From the NCBI GenBank assembly GCA_947396885.1, contig OX377203.1, positions 558,001 to 622,000 on the forward strand: 64,000 nt of DNA, written 5' to 3'. The position numbers and the translations under genes were made by a program. The notes under the pieces are model-generated. The model did no database searches. It saw nothing but the letters and a program-made list of their open reading frames with translations, and was not told the origin of the DNA. Each line of letters opens with the position of its first letter. Within the stretch, counting starts at the first letter, position 1. The DNA comes from Heligmosomoides polygyrus polygyrus. Its lineage: Eukaryota; Nematoda; Chromadorea; Rhabditida; Heligmosomidae. Shown in pieces: positions 10,009 through 20,889 of this stretch.

Positions 10009-13000
10009 CTACTTTACCCGACTGCTATGCTCCTCGAAGATCTTCTTGACCTGTGACGTGAACACGTCTATAGACGCATAACCTTCGACGCGAGCGTTGC
10101 AGGATAGAAACTCCCGCGTTTTTGTTAGCATTTGCTCCATGAAGTGGGCCACATTCGCAACGTCCACCATTTCCCCGTCTATCAGCTTCAGACCAACCCT
10201 GCATAGGGGAAAATTGCAGGTTGGACAAGTGTGAAATACAAAAACGACCGCCACTTTTGTATTCAAGTATCCAGTTTGAAGGAAATAACTGAGAAACTAG
10301 GAACGAAAATTAAACTTTGAACCGACTGCCTCTTCGTCTCCTCCACCTTGTCACACATCTTCGCGAGGGAAACGGTGCTCCACCCTATCCCTACAACGCT
10401 TAAACTGTGCTCTGTCACCACATCTAATGAAGGTTTGCATTTCAGTGCAGCTTGGTTCGTTTCGGATCTTTGGCCTCTTTTCGTGTCGTCTAGGTGCTAG
10501 GGCTTCAGCTAGCACAGTCGGAGTAGGCACTTTTCTAGTGCATCACGAGTCGATCCTGGTTAGACTCCCCATGGTCAAGCAGTCCCCCATCAAATGGCGA
10601 CCAGGCCTGATCAAGAAAGATAAAACGCTGACTTATTTACTTCGGATGACCACGTAAGTCGTTCCATCAGCTTAATTCGCTCTTAAAATGCTTCTGCAAT
10701 ACCCACAGCAACAGAAAGCGAGGCGCATCCCGTAAATGATTGACTTGCGCCAACATATATCCTTTGTAAAAGCGACGTGGCCGCTCAGATCTTAGTTGCT
10801 TGACTTCGTCTATGTGCTTTATAATCAGCTAGTAGTAGCAGACTCACCAAAGCGAGTCCTTGTGCAGATCGAAGAACAGGGAGAATTGCAGGCAGCAGTC
10901 GGTCGGACAATTGGCATCTAATGAAGTAGACACCTTAAAATCAATACTCTGAGCAGTGGCTGAAGCGCTAAAGGGGACCTATAAAGCATTTCAAAGTGGG
11001 ATAAAAAGGCGGCAAAAGGCAAAACACGGACGCGGCGAATCTTTCGCGCTGCCTAATATTGATTTATTGATTTACTGCACATGTTTGTGCGGTAAATCAA
11101 TAAATCAATAAAATCAATCAATATTATACATGCTACCTCTTCCTAAAGCTGCTTAATTATAAGCTAGGTGTAATTCATCGTGATACGCAGCATTATCAGG
11201 ACCACAACTAGCGATTATTTAGCTCGATGGATCGATATCGATCGCTTCTATTTTGCCGCGATGCCCAACGAATGATATATGAACCCTTATTATACGGAAC
11301 AGCCCTTACCAATGCTTCAACAAGTAGCGGGAACTGCTCCTCGGAGCCGAGTACGCCACCCCACTTCTTGCGCAGCGCCCTTCTCGACATCCACAGCCTT
11401 CTTTTTGCGATGAATGCTCCAAGACCTGCTGTCTCCTGAAGCACTGCTTACTCCTAGCACCGTTTGAGAGAAAAATATTAACATAACTGAACCTTACGCA
11501 GTCGAAACGTGGTCGCTTGGCCGGAGCTCCCGCACTGTCACATCGCAACACTTCGGACAGCATAATGGACAGGAGCGATTCTGCCTCGCACTCTGTGAAG
11601 CTCTCTGGGAAGCCGGAGACATAACAGGAGGCCTCTGAACAACACAGAATCACTTCTGCAATAATTTTTACTTACGTTCCACTTCGAATAAAAGCATCCA
11701 AGGCGTAGATTTCAGCGCGAAATATCACCTGTCGGCGGCATGTTCAGCTTCGGAGAAGCGGTGCCCGAGTCGGACTTCAGTACACCTAGCATCACTGCGA
11801 ACGAATCCGCATTCTGTTTCATCGCCGCCAACGACAGCATCATAGCGTGCCGCATAGCTTTGACAGCTTTAATGCTCACGTTCTTCGCCACATTGTCACT
11901 CAGCTCGATCGGATCCTTAAATGGAAGAAGGATTAGGCATCGGGTGCACGAGGAAAGGAAGCAATTTGGAATTAGAGGAACAATTAGTCTAAAATGGGAA
12001 TCCCTCGGCCTAGACAGATAATGTACCCATGAAAAAGACATTAGCAGCACGAATTAATCCTTTTTGGATGAAACACGCTTTTTTATGTAATATAGATACC
12101 AACCAAATATGCTAACCTTTGGTTACGCAAGAATCAAGAAACCATGTTTGAATGGTTTTACAATTCGTACCACTTCAGCTAAAGGTCCAGCAATAAGCAG
12201 ACACGGAATACGCCACGAGATAAAAACCTGTTCAGCATGGATTAAATCTTGGTCGAAAGGTTTTTAACCGCGGAATTACGCTTCGAGACAATTTTCAGGT
12301 TAACTTCGGCGCAGTTGTTCTGGCTAAGCGTTTTGTAAGAAATTCCCAAAATAAATATTTTGATGAGTGAAGTGACAACGTCTTCCGATTCTTCAGTTGC
12401 AGAGTTCTTATGTACATGATGGCATTTACCCATCCAACTGAGTAAACATCGCGGCACATTAAACAAGTGCATGGAAGGATTCCGGGGTTGGATGGACACA
12501 ACAAAAAACTTATTTCTTCGGACGAAAGCCCTCATTTCCCATAGGAGCATTCCAGTCCGGCGCGAATGACGCAGTAAGGAGGACGCGGCGATCAAAGAAT
12601 CGAAAGTCAGTTGAAGACCTCAACCCATGCGAAGATTAGAACTACATTGCGAACGATACACTGTTAACGTTTCGGCTCCGAAACCAGCATCGACACACGG
12701 CACGAGTTTAGGCTGCCTTCATTATTGCCATGAAAGAGGAAATCCTCCATATTTGTTTCAATTCTTCCAGGCAGCCGACTATTACCAAAGTTAGCTAGAC
12801 TATGGTGACTTGAAACAGTGCCGCGAATCACAAAGAAAGCTCCACTTATGGTTAGCTCACCTGCACGAAAAGAACAGACTGTGGCTTTAACGTCAGTTTG
12901 TCCTTGAAATCTTCTAGGGATAATAATCCCCCACTTCGCAACGAAAACAGCGTCTTGTCCAAGTGAAGCTCGATGCATGACACGAAGAACTTCTGAAAGA

Positions 13001-16000
13001 GCATGACAATGATTCCTAGATGCATGCTAAGTCGACGTAGCTTTACCTTGAACAGTCTGCGCAGGTCCACATTCGACAACGTAAACGAAGGAACGAGGAA
13101 GTCCACTCTCACTTCGTCGACGGACTTCTAAGAGCAGAAACAGATTCAATTTTTAAGGTAGTGCACTAAGAGAGAACACAACGAATGAAGAATAAAGACC
13201 GGACTAGACAAATTCCTCTGGGACACCTTAGAGATCACATGGAAGAGTACATTACCGATAACTTCTTCGGAATAATGTGAAAAAGTTTTTTGTTGTTGTT
13301 GAAACTGGAACAGTCAGAACCTCTTCGTCCGAGTGTCGGAACTCAGGTAACATTTTCTCAGATTGTAAGTACGAGAAGAACATGAGCATGAGAGTGTAGG
13401 AGTTCAGATTCCATGTCTGCAAAAATAAGGGTTAAATTAAGATAAACGAGTCACATAGTCAGCATGCATACTGCTACCTTTCGTTTCTCCGAGCAGAACA
13501 CTCCATTCGATATCGCCCAAAACCGCAAGGCCAGCACCAGCTTGCGCAGCAGGCCCGACTGGTCAGCTTGTACTAGTGCTCCAATGTAGGCGGACTTCTG
13601 ACAGCCGATCCTGTTGTTTACCGACAGCTCCACCAGCTAAACCACTTTTCTTGAAGAGGCCAAAGTTGCTGCTGAATGTTGACCTCTCAAATACACAGGC
13701 ATTTAGACGCGAACTAAATAATTTAGACAAAATATGGTTTTTAGAGAGAATTAGTGCACCTTCCTATGCCATTGCTTTAATAACATCAGCTCCATATGAA
13801 TTACTTACGAATGTCTAAGTCGCGAGGTCAATAAGGTCAACAGCTGTCTGTCAGATAATGCCGGAATTGTGAAGAAGGAAACGAACGGCTTAAGGAACTT
13901 CCAACTACGTCGAAGAAGTCGTGAGGAAGGTGAAGAACAGTCGGCCCCTGTCCCTACCCCATTCATCATTCTTCCCGTGCTAACGTACGCTTCATAGGCC
14001 TGGGCCCTAGGAAAGCACAATCGTCGGAGTGAGGAACTTCATGCAAGCTGAAGGACCTCCGAAACCCTTCGACAGGCTTGATCGACGTTAGGACTATGTT
14101 ATACTTCGGCGACGCTGTTGTCGGCGACGTCGGCGGCAGTGTTAAGGCACATGCACACTTCTGCGACAGCGCGGCGCGGCCATGATGAAGCATAGGGCCG
14201 CGACGGCCGCAGCGCGACACTGCGACACGTGCCGCAGGAAGGGGGTATGCACACTCTTGCGACTGTCGCGGCGGCTATCGCAGTCGACGCTGCGCTGAGT
14301 GGCGCAGGCTGGAATGGTTCAAATCATTCCTGGCGGCGCGACATTCACGGGGACGTCGGTCCCGTTGCCTAAAACGGTGCTCTAATGCGACCGCGCCGCG
14401 ACCGCCGGATTTCGCGGAGGTAGCCGTTGCCCCACTCGCCGCGCCGCGGTGTCGCAGAAGTGTGCATGGGCCTTTACACGGGTTGCTACGCAGTGCGTAG
14501 CAGCCCGCGCAACGCAGCGTCGTCGCCTAGGTCAATTCGTCGAAAACTGGGTGGACCGCTTAGATACGGCGTTTCGATAAAGCCCGCTGGGCGACAGCTT
14601 TAGATTGAATTAGTTATTTTCATTCCAGATTTCGCGGTTTGTCGGAGGAACACCCGACGCTCGTCAAGGCGTTGGTCGGACTTGTTCGCGGAAGTTCTGA
14701 AGCTCTCGAAAAGTATGACGCCCCTCAAGCAAGACGAACCACAGAACCACTCTGGCACGTGAAAGGGACGGATGAAGTCGTTGCTGGCCTCAGCTCCAGG
14801 GATAGAAGCGAATGTAGGAGAACACAACGAACAGCGAAAAAATAACAATTGCACAGAATGGGCACAAGGGCAGAGAAAAAAATTCATGTAATTCTCATCA
14901 TACCACCGGGGAAACTTACATGTCGATCATACGAGCGAAAGCGAATCACAGGACATCGTGCATCAGCTACAAGGTATAGGCTCTTGAAAAATCCACTCTT
15001 CTCCCTTCGCAGCTCCTTCAATATCCGATACAGCACTTCAGTCTGATCTGAAATGCTCAACAACAGTGTTTAGGATAAAGGATTTCCAGTCAAACAGAAG
15101 AGTTACAAATTCCTCAAGTTACTCAGGAATCCTCAACTTCAAAGATCTTCTATGGAGTGCATCTGCCAGGACGTGAAACTCACCTCGTATTGAAAGAGGA
15201 CTCAGTTCATCTCGATGCAAAGGACTCTCTCGAAACTCTTCCGGAGGACAAGACAGAAGAACGTCTCTTTCACGCACGAATTCGCTCATTAGTGAGACAT
15301 TATCGTCTTTGAATAGAAGGCACAAGTCCTGTAAAGGTTCGGCATTAGAAGAACATCGGAAAAGTGTGGCTTAGGGTCCTTACAATGTCTGAATCGCTCG
15401 TGCCCAAGCCAGTCATGGCGGATCCGAACTGTACTATGTTGAGATTCTGAACATATTGTCGCAGAAGTTCCTCAAACCGCTTACGGAAGGCATTCCGACG
15501 TAGCATCTGCAAATGAAAAAACGAAAAATGCGGCGAAGTATTAGGTTGTCCCATAAGTTCCCGCCGTTTTTTTTTCAACGATTCACTGCAGATTTCGCCG
15601 ACGGTCTCTTGCATAGCGCTGCATAGCTTTCGAAAGAGAATGATTTGCTCTATCAGAATATGTATTGCATTTCTTTTTTCATCATGAATTTTGTCAATTT
15701 TTACGTCGTTGAAGTGAAAAGTGAAAAGGTGAAAAAAGTAGCCATTTGCGCACTTGTTCTCTCCGCTTAGGTTTGTAATTTTTTGCTCAGTTCTTTATAG
15801 GACTTGGAAGACAGTGTTCTGTACTACAAGAATATGTGTTGGTCCTATTTTCTCACTTGTCCTTTATTGATTTTTAGGACATCAAATTGGGAATTCCGAC
15901 TTTCCCGTCCGAATTTTTACCAAAACTCCGGTTCTCCGGTTGAACTTTTTTGCTTAGCGTTATATGTCGTTTGGAAGAGGATGCCTTGTTCAGTAAGAAT

Positions 16001-19000
16001 TTGTGTCGCGTTTATTAGCTCACGCTGATTTCTATCGAATATCAACAACTGAAGAAGGAGAAGGAGCTGTCGGTGGAGACGATTCTTCTCTTTTTGGCAT
16101 TTTGTTGATATTCAGTAGAAATCAATAAACGCGACACATATCTTATAGAGCAAGACATTTTCTTTCGAATGACATATAACACCAACCCAAGAAGTCCAAC
16201 CACAGAGCAGGAGCTGTCGGCAAAAACAACCATCCTCCTCCGGACGTCCCAATTTGACCTAAAAATCAATAAAGGACAAATGAACAAATAGCACTAACAC
16301 ATATTCTTGTAGTACAGAACATTGCCTTCCAAATGCTATAAAAAAACTGCGCAAAAAATTACAAACCTAAGCGGAGAGAACAAGTGCGCAAATGGCTACT
16401 TTTTCACTTTTTCACTTTTCACTTCAACGACCTAAAAATTGACAAAATTCATGATGAAAAAAGAAATGCAATACATGTTCTGATAGAGCAAATCATTCTC
16501 TTTCGAAAGCTGTGCAGCGCTATGCAAGAGACCGCCGGCGAAATCTGCAGTGAACCGTTGGAAAAAACGGCGAAGACTTATGGGACAACCTAATAAATCC
16601 CCGTAGAATAGCAGAAATACGCCACCCAAAAAGAACTTTTAGGACCGATGTCGAGTACTGGAACAGTGCGGCTCGATGAAAGCTGTGAAAAAACTATTCA
16701 TACCTAAACCAGTGCCAATACCGACAACGCTGCAAATGGATTCTACATCAGAAATAGAACAAGTGATCGTTTTACTGGCCTTCAAGCCGACCTGCTGCGT
16801 TCTTTTCGAGACATATACGAGCCAACGGAACGCGTAGATGCTTTGTTTTTAAGAGGCACAAACCTCTTGCTCAGTTGTGCCAATACATGTAGCTATTCGA
16901 TCAATCTGTGCGGAGAAACCACGGCAACAGTTGTCATTGACATGCTTGATCACCTAAAACTATGAAATTGAATAAAAAGTTCAAACCGCATTTCATCGGT
17001 GTATTGCTTATTTATTTGCTCAATTTGTAAATAGAGAACCATGCAACAAAGCAGCCAAACGGATATTGTAAAAGAACCATTATCGGGTTAATCGGAACTG
17101 CAGAAGCTGGGGAGGGAAAGAGGGTCCAGTGTAAACAAAAAGTAGGTAAAACTTAGCCGTTAACAGTCTAAATAAAGCAGGTAGTAAGGCAAACACCCTG
17201 AGCGTCTGTTCATAGTCTGCGGCAGAAGCGATTTTGGCTAGGTCGACAAAGCAGTAGGAACAATGCACGACAGAAACCTGGGGCTAGATTCATCAACGAC
17301 TTACAGGAACTTAACGGAGAAAATACAGCCGAAATTCCTGATAGCGCGGCTTATCAGCAGCCGATATGGTGATATGTGGCGATATTTTTATCCGTTAAAT
17401 TGCTGCAAGTCGTTGATGAATCCGGCCCCAGAGCCCAGATCCACTATTTATTGACGAGCACAGAGAGATTCTTGTACGAGGCATGGCTCAAACTTCGCTA
17501 AGAACACAGAGACGATAGCAGCTATGGGTGGGGGTCCGCTCACAGTTCACAAGTACTATGGGAGCAGCGATTTGGGCGCTTCAATAATCCATACAATTCA
17601 CGAACCCCTATCATTTGCTCGGACCAAATTTACGAATTCCAAGCGGTTAACTTACAGCTCTCAGACTGATAACTAATGCAGAGTACTTAAATTCTCGTCC
17701 GAAAACGAAGTAAGAAACCCAAAGTTGGCATACTGTGGCCGCAGTGCCACTAAAGTCGGGGAAAGAAGTGAATCGACTCACCTCCTCTGGCTCGACAAAT
17801 GGACCATCATCTTCGTTATGAAAGGTGATACGCCGCTCGTAGATTACACCTATCAAGCGCTGAAACAAAGCATGAAAACAGCTGATCAAGCGATGGGCAG
17901 GGTTCATACTTCAGTCGACGAATGTCGGTGACGTTTACAATGTGTCACCGCGCATCGGTCGGAGTATAAACGACTTGCAGAGATATTCACAGAAACGACT
18001 CACATCATTTATGCGAACAGACTTCGCAGCTAGGGCACGAGCCACAGCATCCTCCGCCTCAAACTCGACGAACGCGTGGTCTTGAAGAAATCCACATGAC
18101 ACGTGAGAGACGGGACCGAACTAAACAACGAAAATCGTGGATACCATGCAGGAAGGCCAAACTCTATCTCATTCTCGCATTACAGCTTGGAGTAGGTGAC
18201 TGTTCTGAACACTAAGGTATGTCATGCGCTACTCCTACCGGTCTTTCAGTTGGGTCAAGTACCGAATTTGGTTTGCGTTTACCTCATAACTTGCAAGGAG
18301 GAATATATTGGTGAGACGGGCAGATCGCTTTGGGTACAGGTGAAAGAGCAAGTGGATGAGTTCACCTTCATTTTCAACAACGTTTGTCTCGCTTAGTGGT
18401 AGTGTCCGCTCTTCTGGTGTGATGACGCACTTCTCTCGATCAAACGCTTGGTCGGGATGGAAACCAGCTACCTTTAATTCCATATGCAACGTGTCTAGCC
18501 AACGTTGCTTCGGGCGTCTTCTGGGCCGTTGTCCAGGAACTTCAAGATTCAGGCCAATCTTACAGGCGGTATCGTCGTTAGCGCGAAACGCGATGGCCAT
18601 ACCATCGTAGACGAACTTCGCGCAACTTGTCGGCATATCGGGGCGACACCGAACCTTTGTCGTATGGTATCATTGCGAATGCGATCCAATCGCGTTATTC
18701 CAGCCGTCCACCTTAGCATCTTAGTCCCCATTACACTCACGATCAGGCAGCTTCTAATTTCCTTCTGCATGGGCCAACACTCAGCACCGTACGTCGCTAC
18801 TGGGCGGACGACTGTTCTATAAACGTTTGATCTGAGGTACTCAGGTATTTTCGCAGAGCACCCCAGTCAAAGGCCGCGTGTAGCGCAGTCGGAGGAGGCG
18901 CCGACGGTCGCGTGCACCCGATACCAGGTTTCTGGTTCGGATTTCCCGCCTAGGCCAACCAAGCCTTCCATCTCTCCGGGGTAGGTGAATTGGTACCATA

Positions 19001-20191
19001 CATGTCTGGGAAGGATAAAGCGCTGACTTGTTCATCGGCTGACCACCGCAAGTCATTGTATGGCCAAATACGCATTCATATCGCCTCCACGACATCCCGT
19101 AGAAGTAGAATGCGCTGGCGCATCCCAAAAGGGATTGAGTAACGCCGTCCTTTATCCTTCATCCTTTATCCTTTACCCCAGTCAACAAGGAAGTGGATGG
19201 GTTCAAGAGGTCCAAAGTCACCAGACCCTTGGGGAGTGCAGGCTGCAAAGTCATGGTGGCGCAGTGGCTGGGGTGGCGTGACGATCCTAGCTCGTGGACA
19301 TAGAAGCAGTCAAGACCCTGGAAGCGATCAAGAGGGCCGCAATCAGTGGCTGCAACCTACCAATCGGCCCCATTTGCCGACTTCTGTAGGTTTGACCCCA
19401 GAGGGGCTAGCCAGAAGGTCGCTGAGTCGCTGACCTGAAGGGAGGATCTCATTCCCTATGGCTGTCTGGGTCTGCAGGGTGAATTAACAGCTGTTTACAG
19501 AAGAGCAGTTGGATTGTCTTCCTCACCGTTCGTCTCTTTCTCTCTTTAGCTCTTGGAATTGCAGAAACAATTGAAGATGAGGGATCATGGGCGGGTCATT
19601 TCTCCAACCCCTTCGGCCTTTTCCGGCCTTTGAAGAACGCGGTCAAGCCGAAACCTAATCCGAATAGACCGTCCATGTCAATTTTGGGACGACAGCTGCA
19701 CTTCTCAACTGGTCAGCCTTTGTTCATTCAAAGAATTGGCGCTGATTTTAGTAATGGAAAGGCTGAGGCGAGAGTCGGCGGGTTAATCCCTTGTCGACTT
19801 GACTCCATTAGACTCTGAGAAAGAGAACTGCAAGGCCTCTACTAAGACACCTACCGTGCTACTGTCTCCTCTTCACCCCTTCCAGAAGAAACCTACCACG
19901 CTGAAGGCAGCCGCAATCGCCTTGTAATCCAGAGCAGCTTCGACGGCATCGCCTTTATGAGTCAACGCCACGAACACGGACTTTTTGTGCAGGTCGTTCG
20001 CCTGCGCTTGCCGTTCCAACGACCTCTGATGACGCCTTCCTGACTGAAAACACAGCTCAACTCCACCCAAATCCGAAAGGGCTTCGTCGTACAACATCCA
20101 ACAGCTCCAAGGAAATCGAACAGACCTCATGAATGGCCTTCGAATCTCCCCCGTCCGGATATTCGCTGCCACACAGCTCACACAGTCCCAT
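10009..20191 (-). CDS. usip-1: Terminal uridylyltransferase, TUT1/USIP-1 (U6 TUTase) type
   Basis: There are 17 exons on the minus strand: 20191-20126, 20043-19897, 18120-18004, 17859-17782, 16953-16864, 15506-15384, 15328-15184, 15047-14920, 13636-13478, 13416-13321 (or 13312), 13127-13047, 12992-12861, 11915-11729, 11634-11498, 11435-11310, 10933-10848 and 10198-10009 (TAG). Phases agree throughout, giving about 695 aa. Domains in order: U1-type zinc finger (CELCG..H-x5-H, about residues 4-27); RRM (RNP2 KSVFVAL, RNP1 HAFVEFE); catalytic core FGSAMTGLGTSDSDIDLCLL with the two metal Asp; DARCPVIRF; VELSVNN, where the third carboxylate is Glu instead of Asp; PAP-associated part (LNSYTLMLM, DPIELSDNVAKNVS); basic KRPRFD and KRRLWMSRRALRKKW; KA1-like tail. 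The order matches human TUT1, which adds U to U6 snRNA 3' ends in the nucleus. The symbol is by analogy. Introns carry a SINE, LINE and Penelope pieces, and element D2. Confidence 0.9.
10492..10765 (+). mobile_element. tRNA-derived SINE, diverged, in last TUTase intron
   Basis: CTAGCACAGTCGGAGTAGGC (10508) stands for the A-box head, AAGATAAAACGCTGACTTAT for the body, and GAGGCGCATCCCGTAAATGA for the 3' part. The order matches other SINE copies. It is antisense to the TUTase gene. Confidence 0.7.
11059..11108. repeat. Short hairpin-forming inverted repeat
   Basis: TTGATTTATTGATTTACTGC (11059) pairs with its near-inverse ending at 11108 around a six-base loop, ATGTTT. The arms are about 22 nt with one or two mismatches. 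It lies in the intron between the TUTase exons ending at 11310 and starting at 10933. Confidence 0.7.
14143..14476. mobile_element. GC-rich MITE in TUTase intron
   Basis: The left end AAGGCACATGCACACTTCTG (14144) and the inverse of the right end, AAAGGCCCATGCACACTTCT (to about 14475), match over some 27 bases. The interior is strongly GC-rich (GCGGCGCGG motifs), unlike the flanks, with a further TGCACACTCTTGCGAC copy at 14250. It has no coding capacity. It lies in the intron between 14920 and 13636. Confidence 0.7.
15541..16593. mobile_element. Family D foldback element, copy 2
   Basis: 1053 bp. It starts TTAGGTTGTCCCATAAGTTC, ends with the inverse, and has TA at 15539-15540 and 16594-16595. 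It is palindromic almost throughout: GTCTCTTGCATAGCGCTGCA (15604) mirrors 16521-16540, CTTGTTCTCTCCGCTTAGGT mirrors about 16366-16385, and the centre (about 16035-16110) pairs around the TGTTGATATTC motif. It lies in the TUTase intron just upstream of the catalytic exon. No transposase is encoded. Confidence 0.92.
17279..17430. mobile_element. Small MITE (family H), copy 1
   Basis: TGGGGCTAGATTCATCAACG (17279) is the near-inverse of CGTTGATGAATCCGGCCCCA (17411-17430). A second inner pair (CTTAACGGA / TCCGTTAA) extends the stem. It is 152 bp, non-coding, in a TUTase intron. A related pair occurs at 40280-40609. Confidence 0.75.
18229..18360 (+). pseudogene. Penelope-like GIY-YIG endonuclease fragment
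   Basis: The plus-strand frame reads VCVYLITCKEEYIGETGRS, then LWVQVKEQ. This carries the GIY-YIG core (VYL..YIG) and the ETGR motif typical of the C-terminal endonuclease of Penelope-like retroelements. Only about 45 codons remain, ending at a TAG near 18395. It abuts an oppositely oriented LINE piece. It could instead belong to another GIY-YIG retroelement. Confidence 0.65.
18375..18842 (-). pseudogene. RTE-like LINE reverse transcriptase C-terminal fragment
   Basis: The minus strand reads NVYRTVVRPVATYGAECW, MLRWTAGITRLDRIRNDTI, then (other frame) PGQRPRRRPKQRWLDTLH and HPDQAFDREK. This is the conserved tail downstream of the reverse transcriptase domain in nematode RTE-type LINEs. At least two frameshifts separate the blocks, and the catalytic RT core is absent (5' truncated). 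It lies inside TUTase intron 2, in the same orientation as the gene. Confidence 0.8.
18880..19180 (+). mobile_element. tRNA-derived SINE, near-consensus copy
   Basis: The A-box TGTAGCGCAGTCGGAGGAGG and B-box-like GGTTCGGATTTCCCGCC mark a pol III tRNA-derived head. The body contains GGAAGGATAAAGCGCTGACT and AGTAGAATGCGCTGGCGCAT. The 3' tail is repeats of TTTATCCTTCA. It lies in TUTase intron 2, antisense to the gene. Confidence 0.9.
19190..19896. other. Intron sequence, unassigned
   Basis: More GC-rich than its surroundings, with internally similar pieces (GGGGTCATGGTGGC-like and CAGTGGCTG motifs). It may be the 3' untranslated remnant of a retroelement. No protein family was recognised in any frame. 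Confidence 0.3.
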
Positions 20192-20889
20192 GGTGGAAAG
20201 CCTCGGCGAATTTTTTGCAGACGTCCCGACTGACGAAGGCGCGCACTGGCCGTGATTGCGACGGAGGTTTTAGGATGACTGTTTCTAGCCGAGCGTCGTT
20301 CGTCCTTCGTTATTTATTTATTTATTTATTAATATTTTTGTGGTGCTAATTGTCGCGGACTGTTCTATAACATTTCACTATCTAATACTCACTGGAAATA
20401 GCATGACAACACTAACATATCCGAAGAGATTACAAGAAAATCAACTAAGCAGTAGATGGAAGGGACTAGCCGATACACTTACAACCGGAAAAACCCTCCG
20501 AGTTGTCCACGGTGCAACGCCCACAGCCACGCGATTCAAACATCGATTTTACTAACCATGGAACGCTCTTACTAAAGGCTTTATACGTTGGAGCCAGGGA
20601 TGAAGGACATTAACGACGCTACGATGCTCTATGGGATTTTCCGCTCATAAGAAGCCCCCCCCCCACGACCCTATCTGCGCCGGAGAAGCATGCAAGCAAA
20701 TATCACTAGCTGCAGCGACTGATTAGCAAAGGGATAGGCAACTCGGTCCCGTAACGATTTCCCTGAATTTCACTCCGAAACTACTGTGAATAACTCAGAC
20801 GGGTTTTTTCCGGTTGTAAGTTTATCAAACACTATGGAAGGGAAGGACTGGATTCAGAACGCTTTCAATCGGTGGTCAAGGAATTTTGT
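20192..20889. promoter_or_regulatory. Upstream region of the TUTase gene
   Basis: This lies upstream of the presumed start ATG (20191, minus strand). A TTTA repeat is at 20310-20335. No TATA box or spliced-leader acceptor could be defined with confidence. The promoter role is inferred from position only. Confidence 0.3.

Noticed and set aside
15804..16593. Short genes inside family D elements
   Set aside because: The frames fall in palindromic arms, have no known domain, and are not maintained as proteins between copies.
17939..17973. Possible small TUTase exon (reading SFILRPMRGDT)
   Set aside because: It would leave a 30-base intron and break phase. Direct splicing of 18004 to 17859 keeps phase and completes the RRM.
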